Shown: positions 18,341-26,204 of the stretch, piece by piece
How positions within the stretch are numbered: position 1 is the first letter of the stretch
Layout of the letters: every line of letters starts with the position of its first letter
Source: Bacillus sp. EB106-08-02-XG196
Lineage (GTDB): Bacteria > Bacillota > Bacilli > Bacillales > Cytobacillaceae
Assembly (NCBI RefSeq): GCF_013396335.1
Contig: NZ_JABWSY010000004.1
Span: 1 to 64,000, forward strand
DNA length: 64,000 nt
Reading direction: 5' to 3'
The notes under the pieces: generated by a model
Told to the model about the DNA's origin: nothing
Databases searched by the model: none
Seen by the model: only the letters and a program-made list of their open reading frames with translations
Position numbers and translations under genes: made by a program

Positions 18341-18889
18341 TTAAGTTAGCTGCATAGTTGTAATGCACGTTCCATCATTCTCAAATGTAGAAATTTCTGA
18401 TTCTGATACTTTACCAGCATGATCAATCTTTATTCGAAAATTTTTATCCCTAGGAAGCCATAAGTCGAAAAATCCGTTAGTTTGGGATTTCACTTTTTCA
18501 TCCATAATTACATTTCCTTCCATATCTTCAATGAATACATCGAACTCTTCTTCAACCAACTCACCTTGACAACCTGTCAAGCTATGATTTGTTCATGGAT
18601 GAGTTTTATCAATGTAAGGTGCAATAGAAACGAAAAAGTCTTCCTCAGACAAGTCATAAGCTAACTCCTTCCGATCACTTTTCTCGATAATTAACTCTTG
18701 AGAAGTAATGGATGCAGTGTCATTTGTTGTTTTATTTGAACTATAATCGCTTACTACTTCTCTAATGCTTTCAACTTCTTTTTCATTTAAAGAAGCTTCA
18801 TTTTTTGAATCTGCTTGTCCGCAACCAACTAATACTGCTGCCATAAATATGATTGGCAGGAAAATTTTCGCCTTCATAAAACGTTTCAC
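18341..18889 (-). CDS. cueP: CueP-family copper-binding lipoprotein with in-frame UGA (possible selenoprotein)
   Basis: Read through one in-frame UGA (18593-18595), the frame encodes 182 residues, the usual CueP length. Residues 1-24 are a lipoprotein signal (FMAAVLVGC). The body has SEEDFFVSIAPYIDKTHP, then UGA, then TNHSLTGCQGEL, GFFDLWLPRD and the final DGTCITTMQL. Salmonella CueP binds copper through Cys96, Cys104 and Cys172. Here the UGA lies exactly eight residues before the GCQGEL Cys, so it occupies the first ligand position, while the other two Cys are intact. No other frame defect exists. A SECIS-like hairpin follows the UGA. Alternatives are a Cys-to-stop nonsense mutation (pseudogene) or a sequencing error. 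CueP handles copper outside the cytoplasmic membrane. Family identity is certain; selenocysteine is an inference. Confidence 0.85.
18565..18581 (-). promoter_or_regulatory. SECIS-like hairpin downstream of the cueP UGA
   Basis: On the coding strand CTTGACA-GGT-TGTCAAG forms a perfect 7-bp stem with a GGU loop (or 6 bp with an AGGUU loop). The loop begins 18 nt after the UGA, inside the 16-37 nt window known for bacterial SECIS elements, and has G at the loop's first positions as SelB requires. It also encodes the conserved LTGCQ residues, so part of the sequence is constrained by protein; a perfect stem is not required for that. Confidence 0.6.
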
Positions 18890-19029
18890 TTCCTTTCTGT
18901 CTATAAAACTAGTATACCATCTATATTTTTTTCAAAAATGGGGGCTTACTTTTGTCACAAAATATTAAAGTAATGACATTCTGCCCACTAATGCAAGGAC
19001 GTTATCTCCTCTAATTTTTACATATTCGA

Positions 19030-20163
19030 TTATTTTATAGAAATCCCATTCGGTTCCATCCCTACTTTTACAGTTGCAATAACAGTATTGTCGTCGTTCT
19101 TAATGACACTCACAGTATTATCGTACATATTTGTCACATAAACAAATTGATTATCATTACTTGTAACAATTCCATGGGCACCTTTTCCAACCTTAATAGT
19201 GGCAACTACTTTTTTGGTTTTAAGATCAATTTTTGAGACACTAGCTGATGGCTTATCAGGAGTTCCTTGGTTTGCAACAAATGCATATTTTCCATCGGAT
19301 TGTATATAACCTTGGGCAGGACCTTCACCCACTGGAACTTTTTCAACCTTATCAGTGGTCAAATCAATAATCGCTAATGAATTTTCCGCATTTAAAGTTG
19401 CAACTAATGTTTTTCCGTTTGGCGTAACACCAGTTGTAACAGGTGTATTCCCGACAACAATTTTTTCACTTTCTTTCATCCCCACTAAATCAATTACACT
19501 TACAGTGTCCTCACCCATATTAGCAATGTAAGCCGATTGGCTATCTGCAGTGATTCGGAATCCATGTGGTCCTTTTCCTGTTGAGATACTTTGGATTACT
19601 TTATAAGATGATAAATCAATAACGGAAACGTTATTGTCTTCATTGTTTGTTACCAGTGCATATTTCATATTTTCAGTGAACGCGATATGAGCTGGATGAG
19701 AACCAACTTCAACATTTTTAATTAATTGGTCTGTTTCAGCATCATAGAAGAGAGCAAAGCCATTAGTTTGTCCATGTTCACCTTCATCGCCCCCATGTCC
19801 TTCACCATGTTCTTCTTCATGGTTACATTCGCTACACGTTTGCTCTCCATGCCCTCCTGTTCCAGGAACAACCGTAGCACCTAATGTTTTTCCATCTGGA
19901 GATATTTGAACATTATGAACAGAACCTTCAACCTCTATGGTTTTAATTATTTTGTTGCTAGTTGCATCTAGTTTGGTGATAGCACCCTGTTCAGCTGTAT
20001 AGATGAAGGCAGTTTTTTCTTTTTCTGATTTATCTTTTTCTGATTGAGAGCTCTTTTCGGATTCGGTTGTGGTGCCTTTCGTTTGATTGTCCGAGGAAGT
20101 CCCACAGGCGGCTATAAAGATGCTAACAAGGAACAAGAGGCTAACCATCATAAATTTTTTCAT
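19030..20163 (-). CDS. YncE-like beta-propeller lipoprotein with His/Cys-rich insert
   Basis: 377 residues. A lipoprotein signal (SIFIAACG, Cys near 20) is followed by an acidic/Ser/Lys linker and a seven-bladed YVTN/YncE-type propeller built of repeats such as DNNVSVIDLSSYKVIQSIST and DNTVSVIKNDDNTVIATVKV. An unusual insert near residues 110-140 contains CSECNHEEEHGEGHGGDEGE, a likely metal-binding loop. It sits between cueP and the small UGA-containing frame on the same strand, so a role in extracytoplasmic metal handling is a reasonable inference. Catalytic activity is not evident. Confidence 0.85.
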   Translation of the reverse strand: MKKFMMVSLLFLVSIFIAACGTSSDNQTKGTTTESEKSSQSEKDKSEKEKTAFIYTAEQGAITKLDATSNKIIKTIEVEGSVHNVQISPDGKTLGATVVPGTGGHGEQTCSECNHEEEHGEGHGGDEGEHGQTNGFALFYDAETDQLIKNVEVGSHPAHIAFTENMKYALVTNNEDNNVSVIDLSSYKVIQSISTGKGPHGFRITADSQSAYIANMGEDTVSVIDLVGMKESEKIVVGNTPVTTGVTPNGKTLVATLNAENSLAIIDLTTDKVEKVPVGEGPAQGYIQSDGKYAFVANQGTPDKPSASVSKIDLKTKKVVATIKVGKGAHGIVTSNDNQFVYVTNMYDNTVSVIKNDDNTVIATVKVGMEPNGISIK

Positions 20164-20301
20164 TTAATACACCCCTTAACTTTAATAAGTTAACTATAGT
20201 AAATAAATGTGCAGAAACTTTGAAGAACTCGACTCGAAATATGACAATTTTGTGAAACAGGTGCATTATGTCTAAAAGGGAATATCTATGTTTTCACTAT
20301 G

Positions 20302-20342
20302 AAAAAATAAAAAGGCATTCCAAATAATTATCTTGGAATGCC
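20302..20342 (-). terminator. Terminator ending the small UGA-frame transcript
   Basis: Arms GGCATTCCAA and TTGGAATGCC close a 9-base loop and are followed on the minus strand by a T-rich tract (TTTTTATTTTTT). It lies 46 bases past the UAG stop of the small frame, confirming that a minus-strand transcript ends here. Confidence 0.88.
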
Positions 20343-20377
20343 TCAAATATGTAATTGTTTAACCTTCTTTGACGTAT

Positions 20378-20396
20378 AAGGAGTAACCTACTCCTT
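20378..20396 (-). promoter_or_regulatory. Second SECIS-like hairpin with AGGUU apex
   Basis: AAGGAGTA-GGT-TACTCCTT forms a perfect 8-bp stem with a GGU loop starting 24 nt after the UGA of the small frame. The apical pentamer AGGUU is identical to that of the cueP hairpin. It contains the UAG stop and is distinct from the terminator 40 bases further on. Confidence 0.5.
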
Positions 20397-20610
20397 TTTA
20401 AGTGACATTTGTCAGCCACCTTCTATACAAGTTGCAGTAGAACTTCCAACAATGGAATTTAATTCAACAAGTAATTTAGGAAGAATATCAGTATCAATAG
20501 TGGATTCCAATGTCTTTTCAATAATCAGTACATTATATTTTATAAAAACAGGTTCTGTTTCCTTCCACTTCAACTATAGCTTTTGGAGACATATTGGATT
20601 GTATAACCAT
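20388..20610 (-). pseudogene. Small frame with UGA and a frameshift; candidate ~73-residue selenoprotein or relic
   Basis: A strong SD (GGAGG, 7 bases) starts MVIQSNMSPKAIVEVEG. To continue, a one-base shift within bases 20535-20570 is needed (a T5 or A3 run is present). The frame then reads FIKYNVLIIEKTLESTID, TDILPKLLVELNSIVG, SSTATCIEGG, then UGA (20412-20414), then QMSLKKE and UAG. The Cys lies five residues before the UGA, a spacing seen in redox Cys/Sec pairs. I recognise no family. The frameshift may be a sequencing indel or may mark a decayed gene. A terminator follows. Confidence 0.45.
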
Positions 20611-20634
20611 TTAAAACCTCCATTTTTTTATTTC

Positions 20635-20763
20635 TTAATCTTCAATGAGATTCCAACTCAAAATTTGATCAATAGAATTTGCTTCTATTAATCGTGCTGG
20701 TATTTTACCTTTGGTGCTAGCAAATGCAAAATTTAATATTCCAACTATAATGCCGGCACTCAC
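20635..20763 (-). pseudogene. C-terminal remnant of a membrane protein upstream of the small UGA frame
   Basis: An open stretch of 42 codons reads SAGIIVGILNFAFASTKGK, then IPARLIEANSIDQILSWN and a stop 24 bases before the next ATG. It begins at GTG without an SD, right after an in-frame stop; an adjacent frame upstream reads FIPSGLV, suggesting a small indel in an older gene. It looks like the last helix and tail of a lost transporter-like protein. Family unknown. Confidence 0.3.
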
Positions 20764-21117
20764 TAACTAAACCAGATGGTATAAATGGGAAGCTATATTT
20801 TTATATTATTAATAGTCTTAACTCAAGCTTAGGATTCTTTAAGCCCCACAATTCTTTAGTAGGAATCTTGGTAGTAATCTTAATTACAAATAAAACATTC
20901 TATTGATTACAACTATAATTTAATGGGTATATTTGCAGTTTTTATGCATTTTTAATGGAGATAATATGTCACGATGCTTATATTTAATATTTGTTCATAC
21001 TTTTGTAATAAAAAGAGATTTACAAGTTGAAACTTCATAAAATCAACATGATATTTCCATTTTTTCTGCATATTTTTACATTAAAATGAAGGTAATAAAA
21101 GAAAGGAGTTGTAAAAG
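20764..21117. other. AT-rich gap without a recognisable gene
   Basis: About 350 bases between the remnant above and the Met-rich peptide gene. Stops are frequent in all frames. I see no clear structured RNA. The leader just before 21118 has an SD AGAAAGGAG. Confidence 0.5.
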
Positions 21118-21375
21118 ATGAAAAAATGGGCAGTAGGAATTTTAAGTTCCGCTTTATTCCTTGGAGCAGGAACAGCTGTATTTGCAGCAGGAACGAACAA
21201 CTTTGGAGAAGAGAATAGCTTTGAAAAAATGCTACCTTTTATGCAAGAAATGCATCCAGATACATCCAAAGAAGATCTACAAGAAATGTACAATGCTTGC
21301 CATAATAATGGAGGGATGATGGACGGAGCGAATCAAGAAGGAATGAAAGGTGAAAATATGATGAACCGATTTTAA
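21118..21375 (+). CDS. Small exported Met/His-containing peptide
   Basis: 85 residues with a signal peptide (MKKWAVGILSSALFLGAGT, cleavage probably after VFA). The mature part has a FEKMLPFMQEMHPDTSKEDL segment and a Met/Cys/His-rich tail (YNACHNNGGMMDGANQ... MMNRF). Such Met-rich small exported proteins occur near copper genes in Bacillaceae; copper binding is inferred from the residues and from cueP nearby. It has its own terminator and lies divergent from the cueP side. Confidence 0.8.
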   Translation: MKKWAVGILSSALFLGAGTAVFAAGTNNFGEENSFEKMLPFMQEMHPDTSKEDLQEMYNACHNNGGMMDGANQEGMKGENMMNRF

Positions 21376-21397
21376 TATTTGAAATAATTATGCCAAA

Positions 21398-21427
21398 AGG
21401 CTTGGTATGCTTACCAAGCCTATTTCT
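21398..21427 (+). terminator. Terminator of the Met-rich peptide gene
   Basis: Arms AGGCTTGGTA and TACCAAGCCT with a 4-base loop, followed by ATTTCT. Confidence 0.8.
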
Positions 21428-21578
21428 GGACCACCCCCGCGGCCTCTAGATGTTTTTGAAGCATACCTCCTTTCTCTAGCTCACTTAATGGACCTAAATT
21501 AGCCATTGAACTTAATGATAAACAAACCCGCAGTCCCTTTTAAAGATGTTCCTAAAAATTTTCGCCTGCTCCATTTAT

Positions 21579-22256
21579 TCATCGAGAACCGTCCCCATGG
21601 TCCCCCCTCTTTTCACTTCCAAGTTCACCTAGTATTTTTGTTCCATGAATTTCACTGATATTTAATGTATTAACGATCAAGGGAAGATTTTGAACGGTGA
21701 TTCCCCCGCCCGGAAGAATGATGATGCGATTACCAGCAAAATTGATATAGTCCCTCAATCGGTCAAGATTGTTCTCAATCAAAGTATGACTAGGTCCTCC
21801 ATGAGTTAAAATCCTCTGTACACCTCGAGAAGCTAGCCAATCAATCGCCTGAAACTGAAGTTCCAGATTTATCTGATCAAATGCCATATGAAAGGTAACG
21901 TCCACCCCTTTTGCGTTATCCAATAACATCAGCATAGTCTCTTCATCAATCCAACCATCTTCCTTTAAGCAGCCAATCACCACCCCATCGACCCCCATCT
22001 GTTTGAGATGGGTGATGTCCTGCTGCATGATCTCTATTTCCGCTTTGTTATAAATAAAATTTCCTCCCCTCGGTCTGACGATGGCCATGACCCTGCAATT
22101 CTTGCGGTGGCAATATTGAATCGTTAGGGCCGCGACGCCATGGCTGACTGTTGTCCCCCCAACAGCAAGATGATCACAAAGTTCCACACGATTCGCCCCA
22201 AGTTCGATAGCTTCCGGAACGAATGTAAAATTTTCTACACATACTTCTTTCAACAT
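21579..22256 (-). CDS. cutC: CutC-family protein
   Basis: A TIM-barrel protein of 225 residues: KEVCVENFTFVPEAIELGAN and RVELCDHLAVGGTTVSHG near the start, VRPRGGNFIYN near 65, then MGVDGVVIGCLKEDGWID, TFHMAFDQI, RILTHGG and IILPGGGIT. CutC was named for copper homeostasis in E. coli, but its biochemical role is unsettled and in Firmicutes it often sits with sugar genes, as here. ATG 22256 is used because GGAGGG lies just upstream. The last residues (GSEKRGDHGDGSR) are unlike most family members and may reflect a local 3' change. A terminator separates it from the asparaginase gene. Confidence 0.88.
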   Translation of the reverse strand: MLKEVCVENFTFVPEAIELGANRVELCDHLAVGGTTVSHGVAALTIQYCHRKNCRVMAIVRPRGGNFIYNKAEIEIMQQDITHLKQMGVDGVVIGCLKEDGWIDEETMLMLLDNAKGVDVTFHMAFDQINLELQFQAIDWLASRGVQRILTHGGPSHTLIENNLDRLRDYINFAGNRIIILPGGGITVQNLPLIVNTLNISEIHGTKILGELGSEKRGDHGDGSR

Positions 22257-22281
22257 ACTCCCAATCCCTCCCACATTCATT

Positions 22282-22323
22282 AAAAAAGCAGCACTAGTAC
22301 CAGTAATGGAGACTGTGCTGCTT
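22282..22323 (-). terminator. Terminator between the asparaginase-family gene and cutC
   Basis: Perfect arms AAGCAGCAC and GTGCTGCTT followed on the minus strand by T6. It should reduce or block read-through into cutC. Confidence 0.85.
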
Positions 22324-22329
22324 ACAATC

Positions 22330-23367
22330 TTAATTTCTAGACATGTTTACGAAAAAATTCTTAGAGGCAATAAGTGAAAACTTCTCATTCACCTTTCCTA
22401 CTTCAACCCCGGCATCATTTCTTACAATGGATGGCTTCAACTTTCTTAAGTTTTCAATCGTTTCTTTATTTTCATAGTTAATTTGCTCTAGAATCGACGC
22501 GACCACATTTGGCCAAACATCCTCAGACCCATTTAAAACCTTCAAGGCGAAACCAAGCCTTTCTTTTTTCAATCCAAAGCAATAAACACCCTGTGCGCCA
22601 CCTTTTGCGACAATGTTCGCGTCTTGGAGCAAAATCGAACAAATAAATTTTTCAGATGCTACCATAAGCGGATGCTCATTCATCACGCTGGTCATTTCCA
22701 TAACCGCTTTTTGTAAAAGAGGATCTTGTATTAAATCAGGGCAGGCTAATTTTAAATACGTAATCGCCATATTTTTCAACGGAATTGCAAACACGGGAAC
22801 ACCGCAGCCATCTTTTCCAGCCGTAATTTCAGAAACTGAAAGCTCCGATAATACCGAAAGAATCCGTAAAATTTCTTGTTGCAGCGGATGCTCCACTTCC
22901 CAGTATCCTTCAACCGGCCAGCCATTTTCCCGGCAAACGCTGACAAAACCCATGTGCTTGCCGGCACAATTATGATAGATTCTTCTTTTTTCTAAATTAC
23001 GCCACAGCATATCCTCTTTTGGTTTTTTATTTAAAGGATACGAAGGCGGGCAAAATAAATCTTCTTCCTTTACATGCAATTTCCCCAACATCGATTCCAG
23101 CGCTCCAATATGGTAGCTTTCTCCCCTATGAGAAGCCGTAAACATCGCTTCTTCTTCCCTTGTCAAACCGTATTTAGAAATAATATTTGATAAAAATACG
23201 GGTATTGCTTGAATTGGTTTTAATGCCGATCGATAAAATGTGTAATGATTCTGGTCCCCAACATGATAGGCGGTTTCCAGTCGATCGTTTACACCGCAAA
23301 TCATCCCATAATGGACATTTTCAACTAAACCTGCCCTTGTTTCTTCTATTAAAACAACTGAATCCAT
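22330..23367 (-). CDS. Asparaginase family protein (PF06089 type)
   Basis: 345 residues of the L-asparaginase II (Rhizobium-type, PF06089) family: ETRAGLVENVHYGMICGVND near the N terminus, FTASHRGESYHIGALESML near 85, RIYHNCAGKHMGFVSVCREN near 130, and KDGCGVPVFAIPLKNMA near 190. These include the conserved Ser/His/Lys/Cys positions of the family. It should hydrolyse asparagine or a related amide. It follows the ROK regulator gene by 26 bases, suggesting one transcript. SD AGAGGTG precedes the ATG. Confidence 0.87.
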   Translation of the reverse strand: MDSVVLIEETRAGLVENVHYGMICGVNDRLETAYHVGDQNHYTFYRSALKPIQAIPVFLSNIISKYGLTREEEAMFTASHRGESYHIGALESMLGKLHVKEEDLFCPPSYPLNKKPKEDMLWRNLEKRRIYHNCAGKHMGFVSVCRENGWPVEGYWEVEHPLQQEILRILSVLSELSVSEITAGKDGCGVPVFAIPLKNMAITYLKLACPDLIQDPLLQKAVMEMTSVMNEHPLMVASEKFICSILLQDANIVAKGGAQGVYCFGLKKERLGFALKVLNGSEDVWPNVVASILEQINYENKETIENLRKLKPSIVRNDAGVEVGKVNEKFSLIASKNFFVNMSRN

Positions 23368-23393
23368 CTATAAACACCTCTTCCAAAAAATAG

Positions 23394-24548
23394 TCACTCT
23401 AAATCCAGCAATGTATTTTGTATCTGAATGGCTGCGCCAAGCACTACTCCCTGATTTCCTAGTTGCGAATAAACAATTTTCAGTTTTTCCTTTAGCGGCT
23501 CCCAGATATATAAATTGCATTTTTGTTCAATTGGCGGGATAATTTCAGGAAGCTTTTCGAAAGTGTCTCCTCCTAAAATAATGACCTCAGGATTGTACAA
23601 ACAAAGGATATTGCTGATGGCAAGGGCAATATAAGTCGATGCCCGGTCCATGATATTGATAGCCCACGATTCCCCGTTTCTATAAGATTCAAAAACCTCA
23701 TCAATGGACTGAATATCCTTTACTTTTCTGCTATCGGCAATGATAGCCCCTTCAGAAATATAGGTAGCAAGACATCCAATTTTCCCACAATTGCAGACAT
23801 TCCCACTTGGATCAATCACCGTATGTCCAATTTCTCCAGCATTATTCGAATCTCCGCGGTAAATTTCACCATTAAGAATGATCGCAGAACCAATTCCCGA
23901 ACCAATACCGACGAGAACAGCATTCTGTGAATCCTTTGCCATTCCCTTAAAATTTTCCGCCAATATTTTCATTTTCAACTCATTATCAATAATGACTTTA
24001 AATCCCGTAATCCTCTTAAGGTCCTCTGCCAACGTGACGTTGTTCCACTTCAGCTGGTCTGACACCTTCACAAAACCATTTTTATAATCAATATAGCCAG
24101 GGAGCCCAACACCGACACCAATAATTTTTTCAGAGGAAATATGGTGTCTATCTATCAATTCCATCAATTCCCGATTTATTTTTTCCAGTGTCTCGTTGTA
24201 TTTTTCTGTCTCATCTCTCAGGACACTTTGCCAGGCAACTATTTCTCCGATATAATTGACAACGCCGATTTTTATCAATAATTTATCTACTTCTACGCCA
24301 ACGGTATAAAGAACATTCTCGCATACATCTAGTAAGGTCGCCTTTCTGCCTACTCCGGTAGTGACCAATTCAGTTTCACGAACAAACCCCAAATCCTGAA
24401 GTTCATGAACAATTCGGGTAATTGATGTTGGACTCATGCTTGTTAGCTTCGCAATTTCCATACGGGAAATAGGAGATTGATGTTTGATGATGTCGAGCAC
24501 TAAATTCTTATTTTGCTTTTTCATTAATAACTGGTCTTGTTTCTCCAT
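23394..24548 (-). CDS. ROK-family transcriptional repressor
   Basis: About 384 residues. An N-terminal winged helix (ISRMEIAKLTSMSPTSITRI) is followed by a ROK sugar-kinase-like domain with GVGVGLPGYIDYKNG, GIGSGIGSAIILNGE and the zinc-ligand motif CNCGKIGCLAT near residue 260. The usual Glu after GC is replaced by Leu, as in several ROK repressors. It probably controls the neighbouring sugar or asparaginase genes (inference). The second ATG is preferred because the AAGGGA SD abuts the first. Confidence 0.87.
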   Translation of the reverse strand: MEKQDQLLMKKQNKNLVLDIIKHQSPISRMEIAKLTSMSPTSITRIVHELQDLGFVRETELVTTGVGRKATLLDVCENVLYTVGVEVDKLLIKIGVVNYIGEIVAWQSVLRDETEKYNETLEKINRELMELIDRHHISSEKIIGVGVGLPGYIDYKNGFVKVSDQLKWNNVTLAEDLKRITGFKVIIDNELKMKILAENFKGMAKDSQNAVLVGIGSGIGSAIILNGEIYRGDSNNAGEIGHTVIDPSGNVCNCGKIGCLATYISEGAIIADSRKVKDIQSIDEVFESYRNGESWAINIMDRASTYIALAISNILCLYNPEVIILGGDTFEKLPEIIPPIEQKCNLYIWEPLKEKLKIVYSQLGNQGVVLGAAIQIQNTLLDLE

Positions 24549-24714
24549 TAATTCCATTCCCTTTTTAAAAAATTTATTGACTAAGATTAAAAAATCATGG
24601 TAATTCTCTTATTGAAAAAGACCTAACATCATTTTTTAACTCAACATCTTGAAGGGAAACAAATTGGTGGTTACCTTCAAGGATTAAATATGTGGGGTAA
24701 AGGCAATGAATGCC

Positions 24715-25125
24715 TTATTTATATGCTTTAATAAACTCGATTGTATCAGAGATGTCTTTAATTGGATTGATGCCTACCTCACGTTCAATCGTTAAATATC
24801 CTTGATAGCCAATTTCCTTAAGTGCCTTGAAGTATTCGGAAAAATCAACCGCTCCTTTTCCTAAAGGCAATTCCCGAAAATATTCTCCTTCAGCTACCAT
24901 TTGGGATATTTTCTCGTGATTCACGCCTTCTCCATAGCCTACAGCATCATAGACAGCTCGGGGATCTACCGGTTTTAACCGGACTCCATCCTTGACATGA
25001 GTATGGACGATATAATCCTTAAGCAGCTTTACACCAGAGACAGGATCATCCCCCGTGACCATCACCATATTGGCCGGATCAAAATTAACGGACACTCCAT
25101 TGGTACTTAAACTATCTGATCATAG
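24715..25125 (-). pseudogene. 3' fragment of a sugar phosphate isomerase/epimerase
   Basis: Only the C-terminal half of an AP-endonuclease-2-like TIM barrel is left: SVNFDPANMVMVTGDDPVSG, YIVHTHVKDGVRLKP, LPLGKGAVDFSEYFKALKEI, YLTIEREVG. The metal-ligand His and Glu of this half are present. The 5' half is missing and the fragment is joined directly to the truncated oxidoreductase. Not expected to be active. Confidence 0.8.
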
Positions 25126-25575
25126 TCCGCTGCTTTATAGAAGCGCAAATTTTCGATATTGCCGCGGTTGCCTAGTTGATGATAGGTATTTCCGGAGATA
25201 GATTTTACTTTTGGGCGCCCCATTAAATACCAACAAATATCAATCACATAACCCCAAGATCAATTAATGGACCGCCGCCGGAGCGGTCTTTATCAGCAAA
25301 CCACACTCCGGGATTTCCCAAACGGCGCAAGCAAGAGGCTTTTGCATTATAGATTTCTCCTAATTTACCACTGTCAATAAACGATTTTAAAACTTTTGTG
25401 TTCGTGGCAAAACGTCTGACAAAGCCAACTTGTAATGTTTTATTAGATCGGCGTACTGCCTCTTCCACCTTTAAAGCCTCTTCTACTGTCATGGAAAGGG
25501 GCTTTTCTACTAACACGTGCTTGCCGCCTTTTAATGCGCCAATTGAGATTTCCGCATGGATATTATTCCGCCGCA
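25126..25575 (-). pseudogene. Internal fragment of a Gfo/Idh/MocA-family oxidoreductase
   Basis: The frame begins at NNIHAEISIGALKGGKHVLV (the strand after the lost NAD-binding GxGxxG region), continues through EKPLSMTVEEAL and LGNPGVWFADKDRSGGGPLI, shifts frame near 25247 (DLGV then VIDICWYLMGRPKVKSIS) and stops after NLRFYKAADYD. Both ends are missing. It is a decay product of an inositol/sugar dehydrogenase-like gene. Confidence 0.8.
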
Positions 25576-26204
25576 CAAGGAATATTTTTCTTAACCCCTA
25601 CTAGCGGGTCTTCATCGATGCAAAGGAAATTCCCTACATCAAGTGTGGTTTTAAAATTATCACGGTTAACGCCATGGATGACTCTTTGTACACGGTCGCT
25701 TGATTGGACATTAAATCCGTGATTTTCAATCGTTGTGGTAATGCCATATTGTGCAGCATAATCAGCAAGCAGCTGGCTGCCTCTCACAAGTTTTTCATAA
25801 TGCTCCTCAAAATAATGAATCGTCATTTCTTTTGGCTTTAACGTAAAGGCTGTTACATCATGACGCATGATCTTAATGCCTAATCGGTTAACGATATCGA
25901 GATGTTTTTTAATTCGTTCCACTTCTTCTTGGAATGCTTCTTCTGTCTCCTGATCAAAGTTTGCCGGCAGCGAATAGGCAGATAATTCAATCCCTAAAGA
26001 TTCCGCTTTTTCCCTGACTTGATCGGCCAATTCAACGTTATCAACAACAGAATACCCATATGGCACCATCTCCATATGTTCACCGCCGTTATCCGCGATC
26101 CACTGGATGACATCTAAGACGGTCATTGTTTCTGCCCGTAAATCTCTGACTAAACTATACGTACTTAATCCTACCTTAATATTATCATTCTCCTTTTTTA
26201 GCAT
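25563..26204 (-). pseudogene. 5' fragment of a second sugar phosphate isomerase/epimerase
   Basis: About 210 codons: KVGLSTYSLVRDLRAETMTV, NGGEHMEMVPYGYSV, IKIMRHDVTAF, TTIENHGFNVQSSDRVQRVI and TTLDVGNFLCIDEDPLVGVK. It breaks off at KKNIP, where it is fused out of frame to the oxidoreductase fragment. The ATG overlaps the upstream stop (TGAATG). However, the SD AAAAGGAG points to an ATT codon (26180) at the natural Met position (xKVGLSTYSL), so the original ATG may have mutated. Upstream genes are intact, so the operon's 3' end is decaying. Confidence 0.8.

Noticed and set aside
20452..20691. Plus-strand 79-codon frame in the metal cluster
   Set aside because: It is antisense to the minus-strand small frame, lacks an SD, and the terminator and SD here point to the minus strand.
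21428..21540. Short minus-strand frame reading MANLGPLSELEKGGMLQKHL
   Set aside because: It lacks an SD and an upstream portion, and no family is recognised; at most a gene relic.
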